Source: Girardinichthys multiradiatus
Lineage: Eukaryota; Chordata; Actinopteri; Cyprinodontiformes; Goodeidae
NCBI RefSeq assembly: GCF_021462225.1
Contig: NC_061806.1
Coordinates: 27,052,144-27,116,143 of the forward strand
Direction: 5' to 3'
Length of the DNA stretch: 64,000 bases
The translations under genes and the position numbers were made by a program. Below the pieces are notes generated by a model, which was given only the letters and a program-made list of their open reading frames with translations, was not told the DNA's origin and searched no databases. Below are positions 1 to 9,105 of the stretch, piece after piece (position 1 is the first letter of the stretch; each line of letters begins with the position of its first letter).

Positions 1-427
1 TTTGAACCATTATTGAAATTTGGCCGACATCTGACAGATTGATATTGCATCTGTAAAATTCCCAATGGCAAGCATATAACCTTCAGTCTCTCAACTACAC
101 AGTGGACAATCTCATTTTCCATGGGTAGTTATTGTAGACGTTTCATGCTGCATCACAATTTAATATTGAATCTGCAATGACAGAAACTACCTGGGGATTA
201 TCAGTCAATAAGTGAGTTTTGATAAAGGGGTTAGGACTTAAATCAAGTAAGATGTTGGTAGATTTTTATTTTAACAAAATAGACTTCCATAGATGTGCAA
301 CTCTTTGTAACAAGAGGAATTCCCTGATGTTGTTTTTTGAAAATAATTCAGTTTAAGATATTTTTATGCTGGCCTCACATTTCAGAGCCAGAAAATATAC
401 ATTTACTGTCTATTTGGGTAGCTCCAA
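1..427. other. Unassigned AT-rich DNA
   Basis: No open reading frame, RNA gene or repeat family recognised. Confidence 0.5.
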
Positions 428-1262
428 TCTGTGGCCACTTTATTAGAAAGTCCTGTTCAATTGTTTGCTGGCACAAATAGCGAATCAGCCAATATCATGT
501 TTGTGCCAGAGGAGCTAGTCTGAGTATTTCTGCAAATCCCCTGGAATAAGCCCATACCACAATCGCTTGGGTTTACAGAGAACTATCCAAAAAAGAGAAA
601 ATATTTATTGAGCAGCAGTAGTTTAGACAAAAAATGCTTGTTGATATCAGAGGAGAGTGTGCAGACTGGTTTCAGATGATAGAAAGGCAAAAGTAGCTGA
701 GACAAAAGCTATTAACAACCAAGGTATCCAGAATACTATTTCTGAACACAAACATTGATTGAGGCAGATGGCAACAGCAGTAGAAGACCACACCGGGTGC
801 CCCTCCTGTCGTTTAAGAATGAGAAACTGAGGCTATCATTCAAACACGCTCTCTAAACCTGAACAATAACAGATTTAAAAAATGTGCCTGTTCCAACAAG
901 TCTCAGTTTCAGCTGTGATGTCAAAGAGAGCATGGATATAACTAGGCATAAAGAACATGGAAGCATAGATATCAGTGTTCAGGTTGTTGTCGAGATCATC
1001 TTAAACTTGTTTTACTTGAGATGACGAGTCCACTGTGCTCCAAAGGCCTCCATAGTTACCAAATCCCAGGCCAACAGAGCACCTTTCAGGTGTGGTTGAA
1101 CCACAGATTCACACCATGGATGCCGATGGATGATGTCAATATGGACCAGAATCCCTGAGGAATGTTTTCAACATATTGTTGAATCTATGTTATTAAGAAA
1201 TATGATGTTTCTAAGGGCAAAACCGGGCCCAACCTGAGACAAGTAGGGTGTACCCAAATTAG
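428..1262 (+). mobile_element. Very old Tc1/mariner copy (family F), decayed
   Basis: The left end contains GGCCACTTTATTAG and the right end a decayed inverted counterpart (GGTGTACCCAAATTAG), the termini I recall for a common fish Tc1 family. Peptide relics of a transposase survive in shifting frames. Around 775-835 one frame reads SSRRPHRVPLL followed by KNEKLRL, typical of the stretch between the DNA-binding and catalytic domains. Around 1133-1190 one frame reads IWTRIPEECFQHIVESM, typical of the transposase C-terminus. The distance between these blocks is shorter than in a full element, so much of the catalytic core is deleted. No frame is open, so it cannot make protein. Family assignment rests on recalled motifs. 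Confidence 0.75.
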
Positions 1263-2977
1263 TCGCTTGTAACTGTATATATACCAATTGAGCCTCAGAA
1301 AAAAGCAGATTGACAGTTGTTTTCTGCTTAGCATAGAAAGTCATTGTAAATTATAAATCTTTGAAAACAACTAAATTTAAAATATTAAAAACTTGGCTTT
1401 AAAAATATGCTTTTCCTACAACCTTTTTGATTCTAACACAAAATATTACTTTTAATTCGTAGAGGATGGACTCACAGTCACCCAACTTGTCATTTTAGTG
1501 ATGAGATTGCTATGATCCATATAGCCATTTTCACATGCTGCTGACTTGTGGAAGAATAAACAGCTAAATTACCCTATTCTTCACTGGAATGGGATCAGCG
1601 GTACACTCAAGGTTGCACAGCATCCCCATTTTCTGCTTGGGTGACTGGCAGTGTCTCCAAAACAGGCATGTGTGAGTGAGTGTACACATATCTCATTAAG
1701 TGTTAAGAATGTCATCATCACGGTAACTTTACATGGGTTTTTCTAAAGGAAATATGCTTTATTCTATAAGAATGCATCCAAGTTCTTTCTCTCTTCAACT
1801 TCCTTTATTTAATTTTGATTCCCCTCTCTCTCATGTCAATTTTACCAGATTTGCTTAAAAGCGTACTCCATCTCACTGGCTCTCATTAATGAATAAAGAA
1901 TGGCCATCCCCAGTGAAGCAAATTGACCATTGAAATCATTGCATACAGGCAAATAATCCAGTCAGCGTTCTGATCAAAACAGCACTCAAGCAGAAATATG
2001 CAGTGTTTATGAGACACAATTATGCAGTGTTATGTATGCATATTCAACAGTGGATGCAAGCAAAGAAAGACAGGAAAAATGGAAGAAGGGTTAAGTAAGA
2101 AAAGAAAAGAAAGGCAAGGTGGGGGAATAAAGAATAGAGTCGCAGTGGAAGACAGGGAAGGCAAAGAAAGAGGGATTGCAAAGGCAAAGATGCAATGGAG
2201 AGAGACAGCAAGAGAAAGTAAGCATGTTTGAAACATCCCATTGGTTCCTGCTGTCAGGAGCACTTGTCAGCCAAGAATTAGACTTCTCCATGCTGCCAAT
2301 GACTGACAGTTGGCTTGCGGTCTAGACTATACCCTGGAGTGGTTAAGTCTAAATAAGGGAAATGCCCAGAGAGAAACAGAGAGGACACACTGGGCTGAAA
2401 ATCAATTTATAACACTGTCAGTCAGAGGTGGGTGGGGCAGTGATGGAATAGAGATAAGGAGTGAGAGAACGAGAACAAAGAGTGAGACAGGGGGAAGCAC
2501 ATGAAAGGAAAAGACAAAGACATGGTTTTTGGAAAACAGTAAACAAATGGGACTGATTGAGAGGGAAGAACAGAGGGGAGTCTTGTTGTTTTCAGGGAGT
2601 CAGAGAGAAACGTAAGGTGCATAGGGTAGGAACACATGCCTGACCTGATTGAAAACATTAGGGGAAGGCACACCAAGTACCTTTGCAATGGAAAAAAACA
2701 AGGGCTACATTAAATTCCCATGCATATGGAATTAAAAATGTTCAGACACCTGACCTAACATTAAAAGCTGTAAGTGAAAACAGTAACTCCTTAGGCATTT
2801 TTAAGATATTTTTAAAATGGTCAACATACTTTCCAAAAAAGCCGCATGCACCTCATCAGTTCCCTCTTAAGTACTAAAAATATCCAACTGAGCCAATAAC
2901 AGCAGGTTATTTTCTGGTCATGGAGTTATCAAATGGGGCCTCATACTTCTTTTTTTTCTGTGCACATGTTGATCTTT
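1263..2977. other. Unassigned non-coding stretch
   Basis: Contains a purine-rich tract (about 2070-2220 and 2440-2600) that produces several overlapping short open frames on both strands. None has recognisable protein character. No repeat family recognised. Confidence 0.45.
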
Positions 2978-3244
2978 CCACAGATTCCCATTGTATTTAG
3001 TTTTGGAATTTGACTGAGCAATTCTAACACATGAATATGAATCAATCTATATCATTCGATTGTAGCTCTGGCAGCATGTTGTTTTGCTGGAAGGTGAACA
3101 CTCAGCCCAGTCTCAAGTCTTTTACATGCTTTAACAAGCTTTTTTAGTTAGCACCATCTATCAGTCCATCTACTTGGACCAGTTTCCCCAACCTATTATG
3201 ATGCTGCCACCATGTCTGATGTTAGGGTTGATGTGTTCATGAAG
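2978..3244 (-). mobile_element. Tc1/mariner fragment, family B, catalytic region
   Basis: Read on the minus strand this matches, with many substitutions, the middle of the transposase gene of a fish Tc1 family also present at about 32.38-33.52 kb and 38.19-38.39 kb. Recognisable blocks on the plus strand include TTGCTGGAAGGTGAACACTC, CAGTCTCAAGTCTTTTACAT and ATGATGCTGCCACCATGT, which are antisense to transposase codons, the last to the motif preceding the second catalytic Asp region. Both termini are missing and indels break the frame. It is a dead fragment. Confidence 0.7.
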
Positions 3245-4693
3245 ATTTACAAAACACTTTCAGATTTTTATTTGGAAAGAAAAAAATGCACAAGTAAAAA
3301 AAACATAGCAATTTTTAGGTGAGCTTTATGCATCATGACCATCCTCTACCCTGTACCCTCTAACACCACACACCATAGTTTTCCCAGATGCAAAAAATAA
3401 TGTATTGCATAAAAAACCTATTTTCTATTAATGTTATGGGAAACCTCAATCAATTATTTTTTGTTTGTTTGTTTTTTTACATACTTGTTAATAAATCACT
3501 CTAACATAACTCGAGCCTCGTTGAGTTGTTAAGAATAATAATTTGTATGAGTTGCTGTAGTTTTGAAATCCTCTATTTCTGAACTCTCCATTTAACAGCA
3601 CCATTTAGCTTTGACGACATGTATTATTCCCACTTGTAAAAATTATTAAAGAATGTATTAAAAGGATCCAAATGTAACCAGTTAAATTAGTTAAATGTCT
3701 CTCTACTAGATTATTACCACAAACCAAAACAGATGTGAGCATTAGATTAAAAAAGGAAATACAACCAGACGCCACTCATGTAAAACAAACATTTATAGAG
3801 CTCTGCTTAGGTATACGTGCAGCTCTGACCACGTTTTAAAACACAATATGTATAATTATCTCTTTTGATAATCAATATAAAGATGTTTTAATTATTTACA
3901 TTAAATATTTTACATTTAACATACTGTAGTACTAATATGACTTCAGATGTTCAGAAATACTTACTCACATAGGTTATTGAATATGACTTCATTTGACTAT
4001 AAAAGCCTAACCAGCTCCTTGTAAAATATAGGGACATATTGTGGTTTGAAAGTGAAATAAATAAAATAGTAAAAGGAAAGCAATTTTATGTTTTCATCTT
4101 TTTTGAAGTAGCCGCTACAAAGTAAGATTCTTGTTTTCTTTAGGATGCACATCCTGAATATTTGTTGAAAGAGCATTTACAGTCGCCCCAGACAAATGTA
4201 GCAAACATACAAAAGACAAGAAATCTCTGTATCTATTCAACCAAGCTTTTAGTAGACCACAAAAATTTAATGGAAATCATCAGCGTTTCTTACTGTTGGG
4301 AACTTGTAGAAACAAAGATTTACTGAGGCTATTTAAAATTCTGAAGGGCTTTTATACCCTCCTAGAAAACTGTTGCCATAAGTGCTATAAATAATAACAC
4401 ACCATCTCACTTCATTGTTACTCCAACTTAATGCTGTTTAATCTTAATGCATTTTCATTTTAAATATGATTAGGCTCTCAAAGAAAAAAAAATCCCTTTC
4501 TGTTTCTTAAGTGAACTTTCCAGGTATCCAGTGATAATTGATAGTATATCTATCAGAAATCACAAAAAGTTTTATTATTTTTTTAAACCAGACTGTGCTT
4601 TTTCATAGTATGCAGGATTTTCAAGATACATTGTTGTCTTATTTCTGCGACTGGTTTTTCTATGTTTTAGAGTGTGGGAGCTTGATTATAAAC
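3245..4693. other. Unassigned AT-rich DNA
   Basis: Very AT-rich with homopolymer runs. No coding frame, RNA or repeat family recognised. The target TA of the next element is at 4694-4695. Confidence 0.45.
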
Positions 4694-4695
4694 TA

Positions 4696-5748
4696 CAGGG
4701 GTTGGACAATGAAACTGAAACACCTGGTTTTAGACCACAATAATTTATTAGCATAGTGTAGGGCCTCCTTTTGCAGCCAATACAGCATCAATTCGTCTTG
4801 GGAATGACATATACAAATCCTGCACAGCGGTCAGAGGGATTTTAAGCCATTCTTCTTGCAGGATAGTGGTCAGGTCACTACGTGATACTGGTGGAGGAAA
4901 ACGTTTCCTGACTCGCTCCTCCAAAACACCCCAAAGTGGCTCCATAATATTTAGATCTGGTGACGGTGCAGGCCATGTGAGATGTTCAACTTCACTTTCA
5001 TGTTCATCAAACCAATCTTTCACCAGTATTGGTGTGTGTATTGGTGCATTGTTATCCTTCAGGTTACAATGTTTGAACATTGGATGCACATGGTCCTCAA
5101 GAATGGTTCGGTAGTCCTTGGCAGTAATGCGCCCATCTTGCACAAGTATTGGGCCAAGGGAATGCCATGATATGGCAGCCCAAACCATCACTGATCCACC
5201 CCCATGCTTCACTCTGGGCATGCAACAGTCTGGGTGGTACGCTTCTTTGGGGCTTCTCCACACCGTAACTCTCCCGGATGTGGGGAAAACAATAAAGGTG
5301 GACTCATCAGAGAACAATACATGTTTCACATTGTCCACAGCCCAAGATTTGCGCTTCTTGCACCATTGAAACCGACGTTTGGCAATGGCATGAGTGACTA
5401 AAGGTTTGGCTATAGCAGCCCGGCCATGTATATTGACCCTGTGGAGCTCCTGGATACCGTGGCTCTTGATACATCACAAAGACTTGCTGTCTTGGTCACA
5501 GATGCGCCAGTAAGACGTGCACCAACAATTTGTCCTCTTTTGAACTCTGGTATGTCACCCATAATGTTGTGTGCATTTCAATATTTTGAGCAAAACTGTG
5601 CTCTTACCCTGCTAATTGAACCTTCACACTCTGCTCTTACTGGTGCAATGTGCAATCAATGAAGACTGGCTACTAGGCTGGTCCAATTTAGCCATGAATC
5701 CTCCCACACTAAAATGACAGGTGTTTCAGATTCATTGTCCAACCCCTG
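4696..5748 (-). mobile_element. Tc1/mariner-type element, family A copy 1 (DD36E, Incomer-like), internally deleted
   Basis: Both ends are intact. CAGGGGTTGGACAATGAAAC at 4696 is mirrored at 5748, giving inverted repeats of about 31 bp with one mismatch, flanked by TA at 4694-4695 and 5749-5750, the usual Tc1/mariner target duplication. Against copy 2 at 43075-44146 it lacks about 199 bp of the N-terminal DNA-binding region (breakpoint near 5449 within a CAG shared by both edges) and about 18 bp before the second catalytic position. At 1053 bp it is shorter than an intact member, which I infer would be near 1.25-1.3 kb. Non-autonomous. Confidence 0.9.
4748..5338 (-). pseudogene. Transposase catalytic-domain remnant of family A copy 1
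   Basis: An open stretch of about 196 codons covers the C-terminal two thirds of a Tc1/mariner transposase, the nuclear enzyme that cuts and rejoins element ends at TA sites. Visible motifs are LFSDES (first catalytic Asp), KHGGGSVMVW, KDNNAPIH at the second catalytic position, and SPDLNIMEPLW with the catalytic Glu, ending in the usual AAKGG-type tail. At the second position the residue just before NAP is Asn, where copy 2 has Asp, so a catalytic residue is lost. Counting from that position gives 36 residues to the Glu, i.e. DD36E rather than the common DD34E. The helix-turn-helix part is deleted upstream. The apparent start is only an internal GTG; this is not a real gene start. Confidence 0.85.
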
Positions 5749-5792
5749 TATATATACCAGCAAAATCAGCAACATACTTAAGATGTATAGTA

Positions 5793-6335
5793 CAGACCAA
5801 AAGTTTGGACACACCTTCTCATTCAAAGAGTTGTCTTTATTTTCATGACTATGAATATTGTAGCTTCACACTGAAGCCATCAAAACTATGAATTAACACA
5901 TGTGGAATTATTTACTGAACAAAAAAGTGTGAAACAACTGAAAATATGTCTTATATTCTAGGTTCTTCAAAGTAGCCACCTTTTGCTTTGATTACTGCTA
6001 CGCACACTCTTGGCATTCTGTTGATGAACTTCAAGAGGTAGTCACCTGAAATGGTTTTCACTTCACAGGTGTGCCCTGTCAGGTTTAATAAGTGGGATTT
6101 CAAGCCTTATAAACGGGGTTGGGACCATCGGTTGTGTTGTGCAGGAGGTGGATACAGTACACAACTGATAGTCCTACTGAATAGACGGTTAGAATTTGTA
6201 TTATGGCAAGAAAAAAGCAGCTTCATTACTTTAAGAAATGAAGGTCAGTCAGTCCGAACAATTGGGAAAACTTTGAAAGTGTCCCCAAGTGCAGTCGCAA
6301 AAACCATCGAGCGCTACAATAAACGTAAAAACTAG
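5793..6335 (+). mobile_element. Left-end fragment of a Tc1/mariner element, family C
   Basis: Starts with CAGACCAAAAGTTTGGACAC after a TA at 5791-5792, a terminus I recall from a widespread fish Tc1 family. It continues through the 5' untranslated part into the start of a transposase gene and stops abruptly at about 6335. No matching right end was found downstream, so the element is 3'-truncated. It lies only 44 bp from the end of the family A element, suggesting insertion into the same repeat-rich spot. Confidence 0.8.
6203..6335 (+). pseudogene. Transposase N-terminal helix-turn-helix remnant (family C)
   Basis: The natural start is ATG at 6203 (MARKKQL), but that frame stops after 12 codons. 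A small indel puts the next block in another frame, reading ITLRNEGQSVRTIGKTLKV and then SPSAVAKTIERYNKRKN before a TAG at 6333-6335. This is the first DNA-recognition helix-turn-helix of a Tc1 transposase. Everything beyond about 45 residues is missing, including all catalytic residues. Confidence 0.75.
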
Positions 6336-6685
6336 GCTTTCTTTTTCGAAACAAGAATTGTTTCTCATAAAATGTTAGGAAACTATTTGTTTCTGCTACT
6401 TTCATGAGTACTGTAGAGTATGGAGATATTGTGTCTATGAAGGCCTCCGCCAGCTCTTTACGTCTGTTGGAGGCTGTCTATCATGGAGAGCTCAGATTTA
6501 TCACAGGTAGCAAAGACCTCACTCGCCTTCTAGCTGGCTGGATAAACACGACCTTTTGTCTGTTACAAGTTGTCAGATTTATTGAGCAATTGGCGTGTAG
6601 CTGAGGGTCTGCTTATATTAATGTTGGGGTTCACCTAGATGTTCTTGGAAAAGCACAGCACACCAATGCAACCAGTTAGCCTACT
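6336..6685. other. Unassigned stretch
   Basis: Holds a short open frame (6404-6604) without recognisable protein features. Nothing else supported. Confidence 0.4.
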
Positions 6686-6689
6686 TACA

Positions 6690-6795
6690 AACGAACTGGT
6701 GTGGTCTTGGTCTCATGTCCCCCAAAGTATTGGTCTTAGCATTATCTGGTCTTGGTCTTCACCTAGGGTTTGGTGATCAGGACTACAACACTAGC
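6690..6795. repeat. GGTCTTGGTC-rich dispersed repeat fragment
   Basis: Several copies of GGTCTTGGTCT-like words are followed by GATCAGGACTACAACACT. I recall this combination from a dispersed low-complexity repeat in fish genomes. Boundaries are soft and the class is not determined. Confidence 0.35.
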
Positions 6796-7306
6796 AGGGG
6801 CTGCACCAATTTTGCAGCAAAGAGTTAAAGATAATCTAGTTAGTCATTTTGGAAAAATTCTACCTCTTGTTCTATAGATGTGAGATTTTACCCTTAACAT
6901 TTAATCTCAGTGAAACACAAACTGCATGTTAAATGTCTTCCACATTGGAGGTATTTTAAACATATTACCTTCCCACATTTTAGAATTTAAAAATAATATT
7001 CAATATTGAAGCTAATGAAGACTCCTAATTTGTTTTTTATTAAAAAGCAATGCTGCTATAAACACAGTGAAACAACCAGAGCATGGAAGGAGAAGTGTTA
7101 ACCCATGTGAAAGATCAAAATTCAAGAGCTTGTTTTATGGTACATTCAGTTTAGAGGATTTACTATTAATCTTAAGATGGTCAGGTGACCATTAGGAATC
7201 CAGTCTTTCATTTATTATTATTTTTTTGATATCCACCTAATCCTTGCATGGTCCAAATAATAAAGAACAAAGAACACAGATAAACAAACAAAAACAAACA
7301 ACCATT
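6796..7306. other. Unassigned AT-rich DNA
   Basis: No coding or repeat signal recognised. Left flank of the complete Tc1 element. Confidence 0.4.
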
Positions 7307-7308
7307 TA

Positions 7309-7508
7309 CAGGTCCTTCTCAAAATATTAGCATATTGTGATAAAGTTCATTATTTTCCATAATGTAATGATGAAAATTTAACATTCATATATTTTAGATT
7401 CATTGCACACTAACTGAAATATTTCAGGTCTTTTATTGTCTTAATATGGATGATTTTGGCATACAGCTCATGAAAACCCAAAATCCCTATCTCACAAAAT
7501 TAGCATAT
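7309..7508 (+). repeat. Left terminal inverted repeat of family D Tc1
   Basis: Begins CAGGTCCTTCTC. It carries the outer (7318-7345) and inner (7491-7517) direct repeats that are expected transposase-binding sites, both sharing TTAGCATAT. Confidence 0.9.
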
Positions 7509-7636
7509 CATTAAAAGGGTCTCTAAACGAGCTATGAACCTAATCATCTGAATCAACGAGTTAACTCTAAACACCTGCAAAAGATTCCTGAGGCCTTTAA
7601 AACTCCCAGCCTGGTTCATCACTCAAAACCCCAATC

Positions 7637-8641
7637 ATGGGTAAGACTGCCGACCTGACTGCTGTCCAGAAGGCCACTATTGACACCCTCAAGCAAGAAG
7701 GTAAGACACAGAAAGAAATTTCTGAACGAATAGGTTGTTCCCAGAGTGCTGTATCAAGGCACCTCAGTGGGAAGTCTGTGGGAAGGAAAAAGTGTGGCAG
7801 AAAACGCTGCACAACGAGAAGAGGTGACCGGACCCTGAGGAAGATTGTGGAGAAGGGCCGATTCCAGACCTTGGGGGACCTGCGGAAGCAGTGGACTGAG
7901 TCTGGAGTAGAAACATCCAGAGCCACCGTGCACAGGCGTGTGCAGGAAATGGGCTACAGGTGCCGCATTCCCCAGGTCAAGCCACTTTTGAACCAGAAAC
8001 AGCGGCAGAAGCGCCTGACCTGGGCTACAGAGAAGCAGCACTGGACTGTTGCTCAGTGGTCCAAAGTACTTTTTTCGGATGAAAGCAAATTCTGCATGTC
8101 ATTCGGAAATCAAGGTGCCAGAGTCTGGAGGAAGACTGGGGAGAAGGAAATGCCAAAATGCCAGAAGTCCAGTGTCAAGTACCCACAGTCAGTGATGGTC
8201 TGGGGTGCCGTGTCAGCTGCTGGTGTTGGTCCACTGTGTTTTATCAAGGGCAGGGTCAATGCAGCTAGCTATCAGGAGATTTTGGAGCACTTCATGCTTC
8301 CATCTGCTGAAAAGCTTTATGGAGATGAAGATTTCATTTTTCAGCACGACCTGGCACCTGCTCACAGTGCCAAAACCACTGGTAAATGGTTTACTGACCA
8401 TGGTATCACTGTGCTCAATTGGCCTGCCAACTCTCCTGACCTGAACCCCATAGAGAATCTGTGGGATATTGTGAAGAGAACGTTGAGAGACTCAAGACCC
8501 AACACTCTGGATGAGCTAAAGGCCGCTATTGAAGCATCCTGGGCCTCCATAAGACCTCAGCAGTGCCACAGGCTGATTGCCTCCATGCCACGCCGCATTG
8601 AAGCAGTCATTTCTGCAAAAGTATTCCCGACCAAGTATTGA
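7637..8641 (+). CDS. Tc1-family transposase, 334 residues, DD34E
   Basis: Encodes the cut-and-paste enzyme that binds the element's inverted repeats and inserts into TA sites in the nucleus. Start is ATG at 7637 (MGKTADLT), stop TGA at 8639-8641. Residues about 10-45 form a first helix-turn-helix (SERIGCSQSAVSRHL). Residues about 49-63 are a basic stretch (GRKKCGRKR) resembling an AT-hook or nuclear signal. Residues about 65-110 form a second helix-turn-helix. The catalytic domain follows, with D148 in LFSDES, D238 in FQHDLAPAH and E273 in SPDLNPIENLW. D238 and E273 are separated by 34 residues, the standard Tc1 spacing. The length is normal for the family (about 330-350). No stop or frameshift is present. 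Promoter and poly(A) signals were not identified with confidence. Confidence 0.95.
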   Translation: MGKTADLTAVQKATIDTLKQEGKTQKEISERIGCSQSAVSRHLSGKSVGRKKCGRKRCTTRRGDRTLRKIVEKGRFQTLGDLRKQWTESGVETSRATVHRRVQEMGYRCRIPQVKPLLNQKQRQKRLTWATEKQHWTVAQWSKVLFSDESKFCMSFGNQGARVWRKTGEKEMPKCQKSSVKYPQSVMVWGAVSAAGVGPLCFIKGRVNAASYQEILEHFMLPSAEKLYGDEDFIFQHDLAPAHSAKTTGKWFTDHGITVLNWPANSPDLNPIENLWDIVKRTLRDSRPNTLDELKAAIEASWASIRPQQCHRLIASMPRRIEAVISAKVFPTKY

Positions 8642-8718
8642 GTGCATAACTGTACATGATTATTAGAAGGTTGACGTTTTTTGTATTAAAAACACTTTTC
8701 TTTTATTGGTCGGATGAA

Positions 8719-8918
8719 ATATGCTAATTTTGTGAGATAGAAATTTTGGGTTTTCATGAGCTGTATGCCAAAATCATCCGTATTAAGACAATAAAAGACC
8801 TGAAATATTTCAGTTAGTGTGCAATGAATCTAAAATATATGAATGTTAAATTTTCATCATTACATTATGGAAAATAATGAACTTTATCACAATATGCTAA
8901 TATTTTGAGAAGGACCTG
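8719..8918 (-). repeat. Right terminal inverted repeat of family D Tc1
   Basis: Mirror of 7309-7508, ending GAAGGACCTG before TA. It has the same outer and inner direct-repeat pair. Confidence 0.9.
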
Positions 8919-8930
8919 TATATACACAGT

Positions 8931-9105
8931 TTGACCTAATGGCAAATTAAAGTGGCACTTAACCTAGTAGGCATGTTTCTGGGCTGTGAGAGGAAGAACC
9001 CACATATGCATAAGGAGAACGTACAAACTCAAAGCAGAGAGAGCCTGGGCAAGGATTTGAACCAAGCACCTTCTTACTGCTAGGCAACAATGTTAACAAC
9101 AGCAA
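8931..9105 (-). mobile_element. tRNA-derived SINE, head and proximal body, minus strand
   Basis: On the minus strand it reads GTTGTTAACATTGTTGCC, then a B-box-like GGTTCAAATCC (9053-9063), then a body with GTTTGTACGTTCTCC and GTGGGTTCTTCCTC. I recognise this as a very common fish SINE-like repeat whose head behaves as an RNA polymerase III promoter. The distal part and tail are missing here; a minus-strand piece of the matching distal part occurs at 23488-23650. The repeat starts only 12 bp after the Tc1 element. Confidence 0.7.

Larger units (their letters stand above)
7309..8918 (+). mobile_element. Complete Tc1-type DNA transposon, family D (DD34E), apparently intact
   Basis: The 1610-bp element is bounded by TA at 7307-7308 and 8919-8920. 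Inverted repeats are 200 bp each (7309-7508 and 8719-8918) with only a handful of mismatches by eye, e.g. near 7447 and 7485-7486. Each inverted repeat holds two related direct repeats: an outer one at 7318-7345 and an inner one at 7491-7517, mirrored at about 8719-8736 and 8882-8909. This is the IR/DR layout known from Sleeping Beauty-like elements, where each repeat is a transposase-binding site. A single uninterrupted transposase gene lies between. High repeat identity plus an open frame imply a recent insertion. Sequence alone does not show that it is active. Confidence 0.95.

Noticed and set aside
2022..2688. Overlapping short ORFs on both strands
   Set aside because: Arise from a purine-rich tract; Lys/Arg/Glu or Phe/Leu/Ser composition without motifs.
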